From positions 248,001 through 312,000 of the forward strand of contig NZ_LT608326.1 of assembly GCF_900095705.1 (NCBI RefSeq): a stretch of DNA of 64,000 nucleotides. The letters run 5' to 3'. A model generated the notes under the pieces. That model saw only the letters and a program-made list of their open reading frames with translations. It was not told the origin of the DNA and searched no databases. The DNA is from Fusobacterium massiliense. Lineage in GTDB: Bacteria; Fusobacteriota; Fusobacteriia; Fusobacteriales; Fusobacteriaceae. A program made the position numbers and the translations under genes. This document shows, piece by piece, positions 1 through 7,959 of the stretch (position 1 is the stretch's first letter; every line of letters starts with the position of its first letter).

Positions 1-279
1 AGCAAATTTTTTAAGTTCTTCAACTTCTTTTTCTTTTCTTTTAGTAAAGTTTTGAAAATCTGCTTGTTTTCTTAAATAATCATTTTTCAAACCTTCTATT
101 TCAAGCTTTAATTTTTCTATTTCTTCATTATTATGTTTGTGTCCATGTTTTCCACAACAACTGTGTCCTCCATGCTTGTGTTCATGATTTTCTTCTTTTA
201 CTTCATTTTTTTCTTCAACTTTCTCATCTACAACTTCCGTAGCTTCTTTTATTTCTTCTTCATTTTTTATGTCTTGCAT
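1..279 (-). CDS. grpE: GrpE co-chaperone, N-terminal part (cut by window edge)
   Basis: Nucleotide exchange factor for DnaK in the cytoplasmic heat-shock system; only the first 93 residues lie in the window. I read it on the minus strand from the ATG at 277-279, 15 nt after the hrcA stop, with a GGAGGG ribosome site. The coiled-coil start with the family pattern LRKQADFQNFTKRKEKE is at residues 69-86. Before it lies an acidic/lysine-rich lead and an unusual His/Cys-rich patch at residues 32-49 (seven His at 32, 34, 36, 39, 45, 47, 49 and Cys 41-42), which ordinary GrpE proteins lack and which looks able to bind metal. The gene shares the hrcA promoter and CIRCE operator. Confidence 0.93.
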   Translation of the reverse strand, partial: MQDIKNEEEIKEATEVVDEKVEEKNEVKEENHEHKHGGHSCCGKHGHKHNNEEIEKLKLEIEGLKNDYLRKQADFQNFTKRKEKEVEELKKFA

Positions 280-294
280 TACACCCTCCTCAAG

Positions 295-1308
295 CTATTT
301 TTTTATTTTTTCCATAGAATTTATTACTTTATTAACTTCCCTACTAACATGATTTATAAGTCCCATAGTCTTAGAGTAAGCCATTCTTTTTGGCCCCATA
401 ACTCCAATAATTCCTTGAGAACCTCCTATATCATATATTGAATAAACGAAACTAAAATCTTCAAGTTCTTTTATTCCAAGCTCATCACCCAATATAACAT
501 TGACATTTGTTTTTGAATTTTCTTTAGCTTTTTGGTCTATTAATCTCTCAAATAGTTCTCTAATATCTTTTCTCTCATTAAAAAATTCCATTATATTAGC
601 AATCTCAGATATATTTTCATTTTTTAACATACTAGGAAGATTATTAATAAAATATTTATTTAGGTCTTCCTCTTCCTCATTTTCATAAATAATATCAGTA
701 GTTTCTATAAAGAATTTCTCTATGTCTCTAACAGAAATTTCATTATTTTTTATCTTTTCATTCAATTCCAAAGTTTTCTTTTCAAGTTCATCTTTTGTAA
801 TCGGGTAAGATAAATGTATATTTTTACTTTTAACTCTTCTGTCATCTGTTATAACCACTGCCATAATCAGATATTCATCTATATAAACCGTTTCAATACG
901 ACTAATTTTTTGATTATCTGTCTTTGGCTCTATTGCAATACCAGCATAATTTGTTAGACTAGATAATAAATTTGATGTTTTTTTCAAAACATTTTCAAGT
1001 TCATCAATTCTCCTGTTATATACATTATTTATATTCTCTATTTCTTCCTGAGTTATTCTTTCTATTTTTAAAAGCTCTGTTAGATAATATTTATACCCCA
1101 TATCTGTTGGAATTCTACCTGATGAAGTATGAGTCTTTTCAATGAAACCCATATCTTCCAAATCAGCCATAACATTTCTTATCGTAGCTGACGATAGTTC
1201 AATTCCATATTTCTTTACTAATGTTCTTGATCCTATTGTATCTCCAACAGTAAGATAATAATCAACAATAGCATTAAGTACAAGTTTTTCCCTATCAGAA
1301 ATGCTCAT
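295..1308 (-). CDS. hrcA: Heat-inducible transcription repressor HrcA
   Basis: Represses the class I heat-shock genes by binding CIRCE; its folding depends on GroEL in the known family. 337 aa, normal length. The N-terminal winged helix carries the family pattern SATIRNVMADLEDMGFI and SSGRIPTDMGYKYY (about residues 40-76), followed by the GAF-like dimerisation region. Start ATG at 1308 is preceded by an AGAGAGGTG ribosome site. It is first in an operon with grpE, and a perfect CIRCE copy lies 24 nt upstream of the start, so the operon is very likely autoregulated. Confidence 0.96.
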   Translation of the reverse strand: MSISDREKLVLNAIVDYYLTVGDTIGSRTLVKKYGIELSSATIRNVMADLEDMGFIEKTHTSSGRIPTDMGYKYYLTELLKIERITQEEIENINNVYNRRIDELENVLKKTSNLLSSLTNYAGIAIEPKTDNQKISRIETVYIDEYLIMAVVITDDRRVKSKNIHLSYPITKDELEKKTLELNEKIKNNEISVRDIEKFFIETTDIIYENEEEEDLNKYFINNLPSMLKNENISEIANIMEFFNERKDIRELFERLIDQKAKENSKTNVNVILGDELGIKELEDFSFVYSIYDIGGSQGIIGVMGPKRMAYSKTMGLINHVSREVNKVINSMEKIKK

Positions 1309-1332
1309 AACTCACACCTCTCTCTTTTTTTG

Positions 1333-1359
1333 TTAGCACTCATTTAAAAAGAGTGCTAA
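1333..1359 (-). promoter_or_regulatory. CIRCE operator (HrcA binding site)
   Basis: Perfect inverted repeat TTAGCACTC, nine bases, GAGTGCTAA, identical to the established CIRCE consensus. It lies between the hrcA promoter and the hrcA start codon, just downstream of the predicted transcription start, the usual position for repression by HrcA. Confidence 0.97.
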
Positions 1360-1372
1360 GATTTATAAAAAC

Positions 1373-1401
1373 ATAATACTACAGTATTTTTATTTTGTCA
1401 A
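1373..1401 (-). promoter_or_regulatory. Promoter of hrcA-grpE
   Basis: Read on the minus strand: TTGACA (1396-1401), 17-base spacer, TATTAT (1373-1378). The expected start of transcription near 1366 is directly ahead of the CIRCE element. Confidence 0.85.
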
Positions 1402-1409
1402 TAACTTTT

Positions 1410-1973
1410 TTATTTTACTATTTCTAAACTTGGAGAGTTTATAAAATCATAAGGAAAGACAAAAATTCCCCCATCTGAATCTATATCTAGTTCAATCCCC
1501 AATTCTTTTGCAGTTATGTAATATACATACCAAATATACTGAGAGCAATAAAACCCATTTGTGTCCATTTTATCTGTGTGTATTTTATAACTTTCTCCAA
1601 AATATTTTTTTATATTTTCAACAAGTTTTTTTCTAAATACATCATTCATATCTTTATATCTTAAAATTAAAAACTTTCTATTTTCTTCAAGCCAATAATT
1701 AAGATCTATTGCATAAGATTTTTCTCCAACTTTAGGATAATCTAAAACTAAAGTATTTGTCCCCATAATAGCTGCATGTCCAAATATACCTGTAGGATTT
1801 AATTCTTTTTCTTTTACAATAATATCTCCCTCCTGTACGTCTAACATAACAAAAGGGCCCTTAATTCCTTTCCATTCAACCTTTTCTTTTTTACTATAAT
1901 TTTTTGTATTTATATTAGTACAAGCTGTTAATAATATTAAACTACTTAAAAGAATTAATTTTATTTTTTTCAT
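1410..1973 (-). CDS. YiiX/YebB-like NlpC/P60 cysteine-hydrolase lipoprotein
   Basis: Predicted exported lipoprotein of 187 aa: a lysine-led hydrophobic segment ends in the lipobox LTAC with Cys18. The rest shows the pattern of permuted papain-like amidases of the YiiX group: GDIIV (49-53), GHAAI with candidate catalytic His66, and FYCSQYIW with candidate nucleophile Cys143. In this family the enzymes probably cleave amide bonds in lipids or peptidoglycan; the substrate here is unknown. The gene stands alone, divergent from the DUF3290 gene. Family call is by motif only. Confidence 0.72.
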   Translation of the reverse strand: MKKIKLILLSSLILLTACTNINTKNYSKKEKVEWKGIKGPFVMLDVQEGDIIVKEKELNPTGIFGHAAIMGTNTLVLDYPKVGEKSYAIDLNYWLEENRKFLILRYKDMNDVFRKKLVENIKKYFGESYKIHTDKMDTNGFYCSQYIWYVYYITAKELGIELDIDSDGGIFVFPYDFINSPSLEIVK

Positions 1974-2126
1974 TTTGACCCCCAGTTCTATTTTTATTTA
2001 TTTAATATTTTTTAATTCAACTTTATTTTTATTATATCAGAAAACAATTATATGAGATAAAAAACTTTAATTTTTTTTAATTTTATGATAATATAAAGTC
2101 CATAAATTATTTTTAGGAGGATTATT

Positions 2127-2585
2127 ATGAGATTTTATTCATATAATTACTTACTTTATAATATAGCAAAGTTTGACTGGTGGGGATTAATTTTTATTAT
2201 TTTTTTAGCTTTTTGCTTTATATTTACAATATATAAATATTTCAAAGGACACAAAGATACTAAATATCGTGAGCTTGCAATAATATTATCTCTAGGTATA
2301 GTCATATTAATTAGTGTAAAAATTAGTCAGTATAAAATTTCTTCAGTAAACGACAATAAATATAGAACTGCTATTCATTTTATTGAAGTTGTTGCAAAAG
2401 ATTTAAGAACAGACAAAGAAAATATTTACATAAATACATCTGCCTCTATAGATGGTGCTTTAGTGAAAGTTGGAACATCATACTATAGAGTCATTAGTGG
2501 TGATAACGGCCAAAATTATTTACTTGAAAAACTAGAAATGCACAATCCTAAAATTGAATTAATAGATATTGAGGTGAAAGAATGA
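2127..2585 (+). CDS. DUF3290 family membrane protein
   Basis: 152 aa with two membrane segments (about residues 19-38 and 48-66) and a small soluble C-terminal domain. It resembles DUF3290 proteins, which are usually encoded directly before a DUF421 (YetF) gene, exactly as here: the stop overlaps the next start by four bases (ATGA), implying translational coupling. A TTTAGGAGG ribosome site precedes the start. Function not known. Confidence 0.75.
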   Translation: MRFYSYNYLLYNIAKFDWWGLIFIIFLAFCFIFTIYKYFKGHKDTKYRELAIILSLGIVILISVKISQYKISSVNDNKYRTAIHFIEVVAKDLRTDKENIYINTSASIDGALVKVGTSYYRVISGDNGQNYLLEKLEMHNPKIELIDIEVKE

Positions 2586-3217
2586 GTGAGTTATCTTATA
2601 TAGAAATAGCCCTTAAATTGCTTATGGGACTACTTTCTTTAATTTTTGTTATAAATTTATCTGGGAAAGGAAATCTTGCTCCATCTTCTGCAATGGACCA
2701 AGTCTTAAATTATGTATTAGGGGGAATTGTTGGAGGGGTTATTTATAATCCTTCAATAACTATTTTACAATATTTTATAATTTTAATGACTTGGACTATA
2801 ATTGTTTTAGCCTTAAAATGGATAAAAACAAATAATCATTTTTTTAAAACAATTATTGATGGACAACCGACTGTAATTATAAAAAAGGGTGTACTCGATG
2901 TTGAGGCTTGCCGTAGTGTTGGACTAACAGCTAATGACATTGCTTTTAAATTAAGAAACAATAACGTTTATAGTATAAAAAAAGTTAAAAGAGCTGTACT
3001 TGAACAAAACGGACAACTTATTATAGTTTTACATGGCGAAGAAAATCCTAAATATCCTATCATTACAGATGGTACTGTTCAAACTAATATTTTAGAAGCG
3101 ATTGATAAAGATATCGATTGGTTAACTACTAAACTTAATGAGCTCGGTTATGAAAATATTTCTCAAATATTTTTAGCAGAATATGAAAATGGTGAGATCT
3201 CTATTGTTAGTTATTAA
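2582..3217 (+). CDS. DUF421 (YetF-like) membrane protein
   Basis: 211 aa; three N-terminal membrane segments (about residues 8-27, 40-60 and 62-82) followed by the soluble DUF421 domain with the typical segment TIIDGQPTVIIKKGVLD and a later GLTANDIAFKLR. Overlaps the DUF3290 gene by four bases and probably acts with it. B. subtilis relatives have been linked to the spore and cell envelope but no molecular function is firm. Confidence 0.85.
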   Translation: MSELSYIEIALKLLMGLLSLIFVINLSGKGNLAPSSAMDQVLNYVLGGIVGGVIYNPSITILQYFIILMTWTIIVLALKWIKTNNHFFKTIIDGQPTVIIKKGVLDVEACRSVGLTANDIAFKLRNNNVYSIKKVKRAVLEQNGQLIIVLHGEENPKYPIITDGTVQTNILEAIDKDIDWLTTKLNELGYENISQIFLAEYENGEISIVSY

Positions 3218-3261
3218 TTAATTTTCTACTTAAATTTATATTTTCCTATGGGATAAATAAA

Positions 3262-3335
3262 GTCTCTTGACAGCCGTATGAGTTCTACGAGCTCAATGAA
3301 CATAGGCTCTTCGAACTAATACGGACGTCAGAGAC
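3262..3335 (+). repeat. Dispersed palindromic repeat, copy 1 (subfamily A)
   Basis: 74-bp imperfect palindrome, GTCTCTTGACAGCCGTAT at one end and ATACGGACGTCAGAGAC at the other, able to form one long hairpin with inner stems AGTTC/GAACT and GAGC/GCTC. Both sides carry the AT-rich flank motif TTTATACTTTCC. Lies between two convergent genes. Confidence 0.95.
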
Positions 3336-3375
3336 TCATTTTGATATTTAAATTTATACTTTTCTTATAAATAAA

Positions 3376-3426
3376 AAGGTATTCATTTTTATATTATCAA
3401 TAATGATAGTAGTAAATGAATACCTT
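3376..3426 (-). terminator. Bidirectional terminator between yetF-like gene and fhs
   Basis: Inverted repeat AAGGTATTCATTT (3376-3388) and AAATGAATACCTT (3414-3426) with an AT-rich loop; runs of T follow on either strand. It lies in the convergent gap and probably ends both transcripts. Confidence 0.75.
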
Positions 3427-3457
3427 ATATTTTTTATAATTTTTTTTAATTTTTATC

Positions 3458-5095
3458 TTAGAATAATCCTGATATTACTCCGTGTTCATCTATATCTATA
3501 ACTTCTGCTGATGGTTTTTTAGGTAGTCCTGGCATATCTATTATATCTCCTGCCATAGCTATAACAAATCCTGCTCCAACTGCTAAACGAAGATCGTTTA
3601 TAGTTACTTTAAATCCACTTGGTTTTCCTAATAATGCTGGATTATCAGAAATTGATTTTTGAGTTTTTGACATACATACTGGAAGTTTTTCTAGCCCCTC
3701 AGCTGCTATTGTATCAAACACTTTTTTAGTTGCAGGTGCAAATACAACTCCATCTGCTCCATAGATTTCTTTACAGATTTTTTCTATTTTTTCTCTAATA
3801 GTTAAGTTTATATCATAGAAATAGTCAAATTCAGTTTTATTATTATCTATTGCTTTTAAAACTTTTTCTGCAAGGTCTACTCCACCTTCTCCACCTTTTG
3901 CCCAAACTTCACATAGAGAAACTTCTGCTCCTCTTTCATTACAGAATTTTTCTATCATGTCTATTTGTTCATCAGTGTCTGTTATAAATTTATTAATTGC
4001 AACAACTAATGGTAATTTATATTTATTTTTGATATTATCTATATGTTTATCTAGGTTTTCTAAACCTGCTTTTAGGTCTCCTTTTCCATGATGTTCTAAA
4101 GCTCTAACTGTTGCAACTATAACAGCACAATCAGGTTTTAATCCACCAAGTCTACATTTAATATCTATAAATTTTTCTGCCCCTAAATCTGCTGCAAATC
4201 CTGCTTCTGTAACAACATAGTCAGTTAATTTTAAAGCCATTTTTGTAGCAAGTATTGAGTTACATCCATGAGCTATATTAGCAAAAGGTCCTCCATGTAT
4301 GAATACTGGAGTATTTTCTAAAGTTTGAACTAGATTTGGTTTTATAGCATCTTTTAAAAGAGCTGCAACTGCTCCTTCTATATGTAAGTCTCCAACTTTT
4401 AATAGTTTTCCATCTAATGATGTTGCAAAAACTATATTTCTTATTTTTTCTTTTAATTCAGTTATTGAGTTAGATAAGCAAAGTATTGCCATTATTTCAG
4501 ATCCAACTGTTATTTGGAATGAATCTTGTCTTGGATATCCATTTGCTTTTCCTCCAAGCCCTATTACTATATTTCTTAAAGCTCTATCATTCATATCAAC
4601 AACTCTTTTCCAAGTTATTTTTGTTATATCGATTCCTAAAGCATTTCCTGAATTAATATGATTATCAATACAAGCTGATATTAAATTATGAGCTATACCT
4701 ATTGCATGCATATCACCAGTAAAATGAAGATTTATATCTTCCATAGGAACTACTTGAGCATATCCTCCACCTGCTGCTCCACCTTTCATTCCAAATACTG
4801 GCCCTAAAGATGGTTCTCTTATTGCTGCTGCTGATAATTTCCCAATTTTATTTAATGCTTGAGTTAATCCGATAGTTACAGTTGATTTTCCTTCTCCTGC
4901 TGGTGTAGGAGTAATAGCTGTTACTAGAATTAATTTACCATTAGGTCTGTCTTTTCTTTTTTCTAAGACATCTAAATTAACTTTAGCCTTAAATTTACCA
5001 TATTGTTCAATATCGTCCTCTGTTAACCCTAATTTTTTAGCAATTTCTACAATATTTTCTTTTTTCGCTGCTTGTGCAATTTGAATATCAGTCAT
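3458..5095 (-). CDS. fhs: Formate-tetrahydrofolate ligase
   Basis: ATP-dependent joining of formate to tetrahydrofolate, giving 10-formyl-THF for purines and initiator tRNA. 545 aa, close to the usual 550-560. The nucleotide-binding loop [15 protein letters not shown] is at residues 62-76; the family segments [19 protein letters not shown] and [13 protein letters not shown] follow. Start at 5095 has an AGGAGGTTTT ribosome site. Monocistronic, with its own promoter (5172-5199) and a terminator at 3376-3426. Confidence 0.98.
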   Translation of the reverse strand: MTDIQIAQAAKKENIVEIAKKLGLTEDDIEQYGKFKAKVNLDVLEKRKDRPNGKLILVTAITPTPAGEGKSTVTIGLTQALNKIGKLSAAAIREPSLGPVFGMKGGAAGGGYAQVVPMEDINLHFTGDMHAIGIAHNLISACIDNHINSGNALGIDITKITWKRVVDMNDRALRNIVIGLGGKANGYPRQDSFQITVGSEIMAILCLSNSITELKEKIRNIVFATSLDGKLLKVGDLHIEGAVAALLKDAIKPNLVQTLENTPVFIHGGPFANIAHGCNSILATKMALKLTDYVVTEAGFAADLGAEKFIDIKCRLGGLKPDCAVIVATVRALEHHGKGDLKAGLENLDKHIDNIKNKYKLPLVVAINKFITDTDEQIDMIEKFCNERGAEVSLCEVWAKGGEGGVDLAEKVLKAIDNNKTEFDYFYDINLTIREKIEKICKEIYGADGVVFAPATKKVFDTIAAEGLEKLPVCMSKTQKSISDNPALLGKPSGFKVTINDLRLAVGAGFVIAMAGDIIDMPGLPKKPSAEVIDIDEHGVISGLF

Positions 5096-5171
5096 ACTTT
5101 AAAACCTCCTAAAAAATATTTATTAAAATCATTTTAAAAATTAATTAAAAAATAATTTTTTACTTAATACA

Positions 5172-5199
5172 ATAATATCATATTTTTTTATAATTTCAA
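5172..5199 (-). promoter_or_regulatory. Likely fhs promoter
   Basis: Minus strand TTGAAA (5194-5199), 16-base spacer, TATTAT (5172-5177), 77 nt upstream of the fhs start. The rest of the 5096-5446 gap holds only AT-rich DNA and one dispersed repeat. Confidence 0.55.
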
Positions 5200-5295
5200 C
5201 TAATATTTTATTTTTTTTACTTTTTCTATACATTTCAATATCTATTCGTTTTAATTTTTACTTTTTTTTGATATAATATTTATAAAATAAATAAA

Positions 5296-5366
5296 ATCTC
5301 CTGACAGCCGTATGACTCTTCCGAGCTCACCGAAATGCTCTCCAGAGTAATACGGACGTCGGAGAA
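5296..5366 (+). repeat. Dispersed palindromic repeat, copy 2 (subfamily B)
   Basis: Subfamily B copy of about 71 bp with outer arms ATCTCCTGACAGCCGTAT and ATACGGACGTCGGAGA and inner arms GACTCT/AGAGT. Followed by the AAATTTATACTTTCC flank. Lies about 80 nt upstream of the DUF1275 gene, so it may be in that gene's leader. Confidence 0.93.
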
Positions 5367-5446
5367 TAATTTTTATATTAAATTTATACTTTCCTGTAGA
5401 ATAAAAATAAATATTTGAAAGAAAGTTTTTTTAAAAGGAGAATTTT

Positions 5447-6145
5447 ATGGATAATAAAATAAAATTTTTAAATTTTTATAACGATAAAGAGAAATTTCCA
5501 CCTAATGAAAGACTTTGGCTTTTCTGTATGCTTATGTTGATAGCAGGTTTTTTTGGTGGTTTTACTTATTCTTTAAGAGGTAAAGTTTTTGTTAATGCTC
5601 AAACAGGTAACCTTGTTTTTTTATCATTAGGACTTGCAACTTGGGACGTTCCTTTAATAAAAAATGCACTTGCAACTTTTTTTGCATATTTTTTAGGAAT
5701 TATTATTTCAGAATTGATATCAAAAGAAATTAATAAAGTTTCTAATCTTATTTGGGAAAAATTTCTTTTGTTTTTTAGTTTCATTGTAACTTTGATACTT
5801 GGATTTATACCGGAAACTATGCCATATGAAATTACAAATTTCTCAATAGCTTTTACAGCAGCTATGCAATTTAATACTTTTGAAAGAGCACACGGTATGG
5901 GTATGGCAACTCCATTTTGTACTAACCATGTTAAACAAACATCTGCTAATTTAATAAGATATATTAAAACTAAAAATAAAGACAAACTAAGAATTTCTCT
6001 AAGTCATTTATCTATGATTTTATCTTTTGTTATTGGTGCTACTAGTGCTGTATTTTTTGGTAAGATTTTTCTAGGTAAATCTATATGGATAAGTTCAATA
6101 CTTCTATTGATTACTTTTTATTATTTTTGTAAATCAACAAAATAA
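5447..6145 (+). CDS. DUF1275 (YoaK-like) membrane protein
   Basis: 232 aa with six or so hydrophobic segments. Family hallmarks are GFFGGFTYSLRG, NAQTGNLVFLSLGLA (about residues 50-64) and the CTNHVKQTSANLIRY segment near residue 165. DUF1275 proteins are integral membrane proteins of unknown substrate. Ribosome site AAAAGGAG precedes the start. The stop codon abuts a dispersed repeat. Confidence 0.85.
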   Translation: MDNKIKFLNFYNDKEKFPPNERLWLFCMLMLIAGFFGGFTYSLRGKVFVNAQTGNLVFLSLGLATWDVPLIKNALATFFAYFLGIIISELISKEINKVSNLIWEKFLLFFSFIVTLILGFIPETMPYEITNFSIAFTAAMQFNTFERAHGMGMATPFCTNHVKQTSANLIRYIKTKNKDKLRISLSHLSMILSFVIGATSAVFFGKIFLGKSIWISSILLLITFYYFCKSTK

Positions 6146-6146
6146 A

Positions 6147-6220
6147 GTCTCTTGACAGCCGTATGAGTTCTACGAGCTCAATGAACACAGCCCCTTTGAA
6201 CTAATACGGACGTCAGAGAC
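6147..6220 (+). repeat. Dispersed palindromic repeat, copy 3 (subfamily A)
   Basis: 74 bp; begins one base after the stop codon of the DUF1275 gene. Loop region differs slightly (CACAGCCCCTTTG). Followed by the TTTATACTTTCC flank. Confidence 0.95.
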
Positions 6221-6264
6221 TAATTTTCTCTATTTAATTTTATACTTTCCTTATAAAAAATAAA

Positions 6265-6332
6265 ATCCCTTAATAGTTGTACAAGTTCTGTGAGTTTATC
6301 TAACTCTCGGAACTGATACGAAGATAAGAGAT
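6265..6332 (+). repeat. Degenerate palindrome related to the dispersed repeat, copy 4; likely terminator
   Basis: Shares the framework (AGTTCTGTGAG in one arm, GGAACTGATACG in the other, outer AATCCCTTA/TAAGAGATT) but most positions have drifted. T-runs flank both ends, so it can act as a terminator between the convergent DUF1275 and ABC ATPase genes. A similar diverged hairpin lies at 55529-55586. Confidence 0.7.
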
Positions 6333-6348
6333 TTTTTTTAATTTAATT

Positions 6349-7200
6349 TTATTTCTTTTTTATTTCAAAATCCAATTCTAATCTTTCACCATATCTTAAT
6401 TTGTTTCTCATTCCTTGAACAACATCATCAAGTTCTGTTAAAGCACCTAAAATATTTTTTTCTTCTGCTGTGGCTTCAATTACTTTATTTATTCCACCAT
6501 TTTTTATAACAATTCTTCTATCCCCCATAAGAGCAAGAATAGGGTCATGAGTTGCCATCAATACTATCTTATTGTTTCCAACAAGTAAGTCTAGTGCTTT
6601 TTTTCTATCTATACCTGCATTTTCTATTTCATCTATAAGAACTATTGGAGATGTACTCAAAATTGCAGTATCTGCTATCATTAATGCTCTTGATTGACCT
6701 CCACTCAAACTTGTTATTGGAGTATCTATTGTAAACTTTTCACCTGCAAGCTCATTAGCTTGATTAAATATTTTTTCCACTACACTTTCTCTATCTAATA
6801 CAAGTCTACTTTCAGCATGTAAATCTATAAATTCTCTAACTGATAAATCCATTACAAAATTCATATTTTGTGAAAGTTGAGCAACTAACTTATAACTTGG
6901 AGAAAATCTTTTTTTTGCATCCATCAATTCTCCATTAACGAGAATTGTTCTTTTTGTTGGAGTGTCTCCTTGAGCTCCCCATTCTATATCAGCTAGTAGT
7001 CTACTTTTTCCAGAACCTGTTGGTCCTACTATGGCAACAATTTCTCCTGCCTTTATTACTAATTCTTCATAACCTTCTTTTTCTCCTTTTTTATTATATC
7101 CTGGAAGTAAAGTTATGCTTTCAACTTTTTGCTCTGTAACTCCAAGTATATCCAAAAGGTCAAAATCCATTTCTTCTAATTCATTATTATCTATACTCAT
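6349..7200 (-). CDS. ABC-type ATP-binding protein, no permease partner
   Basis: 283 aa. Complete nucleotide-binding domain: Walker A GPTGSGKS (59-66), signature LSGGQ (165-169), Walker B IVLIDE (186-191), switch His218. The signature/Walker B region and short insert resemble ABC ATPases of unknown assignment rather than a typical importer. It is third in an operon with a DUF1858/solute-binding-like protein and a Cys-rich GTPase; no membrane permease is encoded in the unit. It may therefore work as a soluble ATPase in cofactor or metal handling, or use a permease encoded elsewhere. Confidence 0.8.
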   Translation of the reverse strand: MSIDNNELEEMDFDLLDILGVTEQKVESITLLPGYNKKGEKEGYEELVIKAGEIVAIVGPTGSGKSRLLADIEWGAQGDTPTKRTILVNGELMDAKKRFSPSYKLVAQLSQNMNFVMDLSVREFIDLHAESRLVLDRESVVEKIFNQANELAGEKFTIDTPITSLSGGQSRALMIADTAILSTSPIVLIDEIENAGIDRKKALDLLVGNNKIVLMATHDPILALMGDRRIVIKNGGINKVIEATAEEKNILGALTELDDVVQGMRNKLRYGERLELDFEIKKK

Positions 7201-7263
7201 TCCCTCTCCTTAATCTATACCTATGAATTGTTTCTATTATACTTATAATCTTAACAAGCTATT

Positions 7264-7959
7264 TTATTGCTCCTCAAAATTTATTTTTCTTATATTTCCA
7301 AGTTGATAACTACTTCCAATTCTAGTTTCTCCTAAGCAATATGAACATACTGCCGAAGGTAATGGAAATCTTAATTTTCTTTCTAATACTGTATCTATTT
7401 CTTCATTGTTATCCATTATTAAAGAACCAAATTCATAAGTTCCTTGTCCTGTTAAACCATTTATATGGATAATAGCAGCCTTTGGATTTACTGCTTGTAC
7501 TCTAGATGCAAAAACCTCTCTTTCAGCTTGAGAAACTATATCACCTTTAGTTATAACAACTATATCAGCAAGTTTTAACATAGGTCCGATTTTTTTAGGA
7601 GTATTTATTCCACTTAAATTATCTATAACGCAAACAGCCTTAATATCTTTTAAATAAGGAGAACATCTATTACATAGTCCAGCACTTTCTGTTATTAGCA
7701 AATCTAAATTATTTGATTGCCCCCATTGAACAACCTCTTCTATGTTACTTGCAAAAAAATGATCTGGACAAACAGAACCTGATAAGCCTTTCTTTACAAG
7801 TATTCCAGCTTTTTCATACAACACATCGTCATCTGTGTACAAACAGTCAAATTTTACTATTCCTACTTTTATATTTTGTGCCTTAAAGCTCTCTATTGTT
7901 TTAATTATAAGAGATGTTTTTCCTGATGAAGGTGGTCCTGACACTGTTATTAGTTTCAT
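7264..7959 (-). CDS. HypB/UreG/CobW-like P-loop GTPase with Cys pairs
   Basis: 231 aa. P-loop GPPSSGKT (8-15) and a TKGD guanine-specificity motif (137-140) place it with SIMIBI-class GTPases such as HypB and UreG, which insert metals. Candidate metal ligands: Cys39, Cys64 (VCPDHF), the pair C96xxC99 (LCNRC) and the pair C205xxC208 (VCSYC). The start overlaps the stop of the upstream solute-binding-like gene by one base, so the two are translationally coupled. The Cys-rich pattern suggests an iron-sulfur cluster or metal; the target enzyme is not evident. Confidence 0.75.
   Translation of the reverse strand: MKLITVSGPPSSGKTSLIIKTIESFKAQNIKVGIVKFDCLYTDDDVLYEKAGILVKKGLSGSVCPDHFFASNIEEVVQWGQSNNLDLLITESAGLCNRCSPYLKDIKAVCVIDNLSGINTPKKIGPMLKLADIVVITKGDIVSQAEREVFASRVQAVNPKAAIIHINGLTGQGTYEFGSLIMDNNEEIDTVLERKLRFPLPSAVCSYCLGETRIGSSYQLGNIRKINFEEQ

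Noticed and set aside
5599-5985. Antisense open frame in the DUF1275 gene, and similar shadows (500-688, 29730-30014, 47362-47709, 60399-60740)
   Set aside because: Each lies opposite a well-supported gene and shows only the mirror of its codon use.
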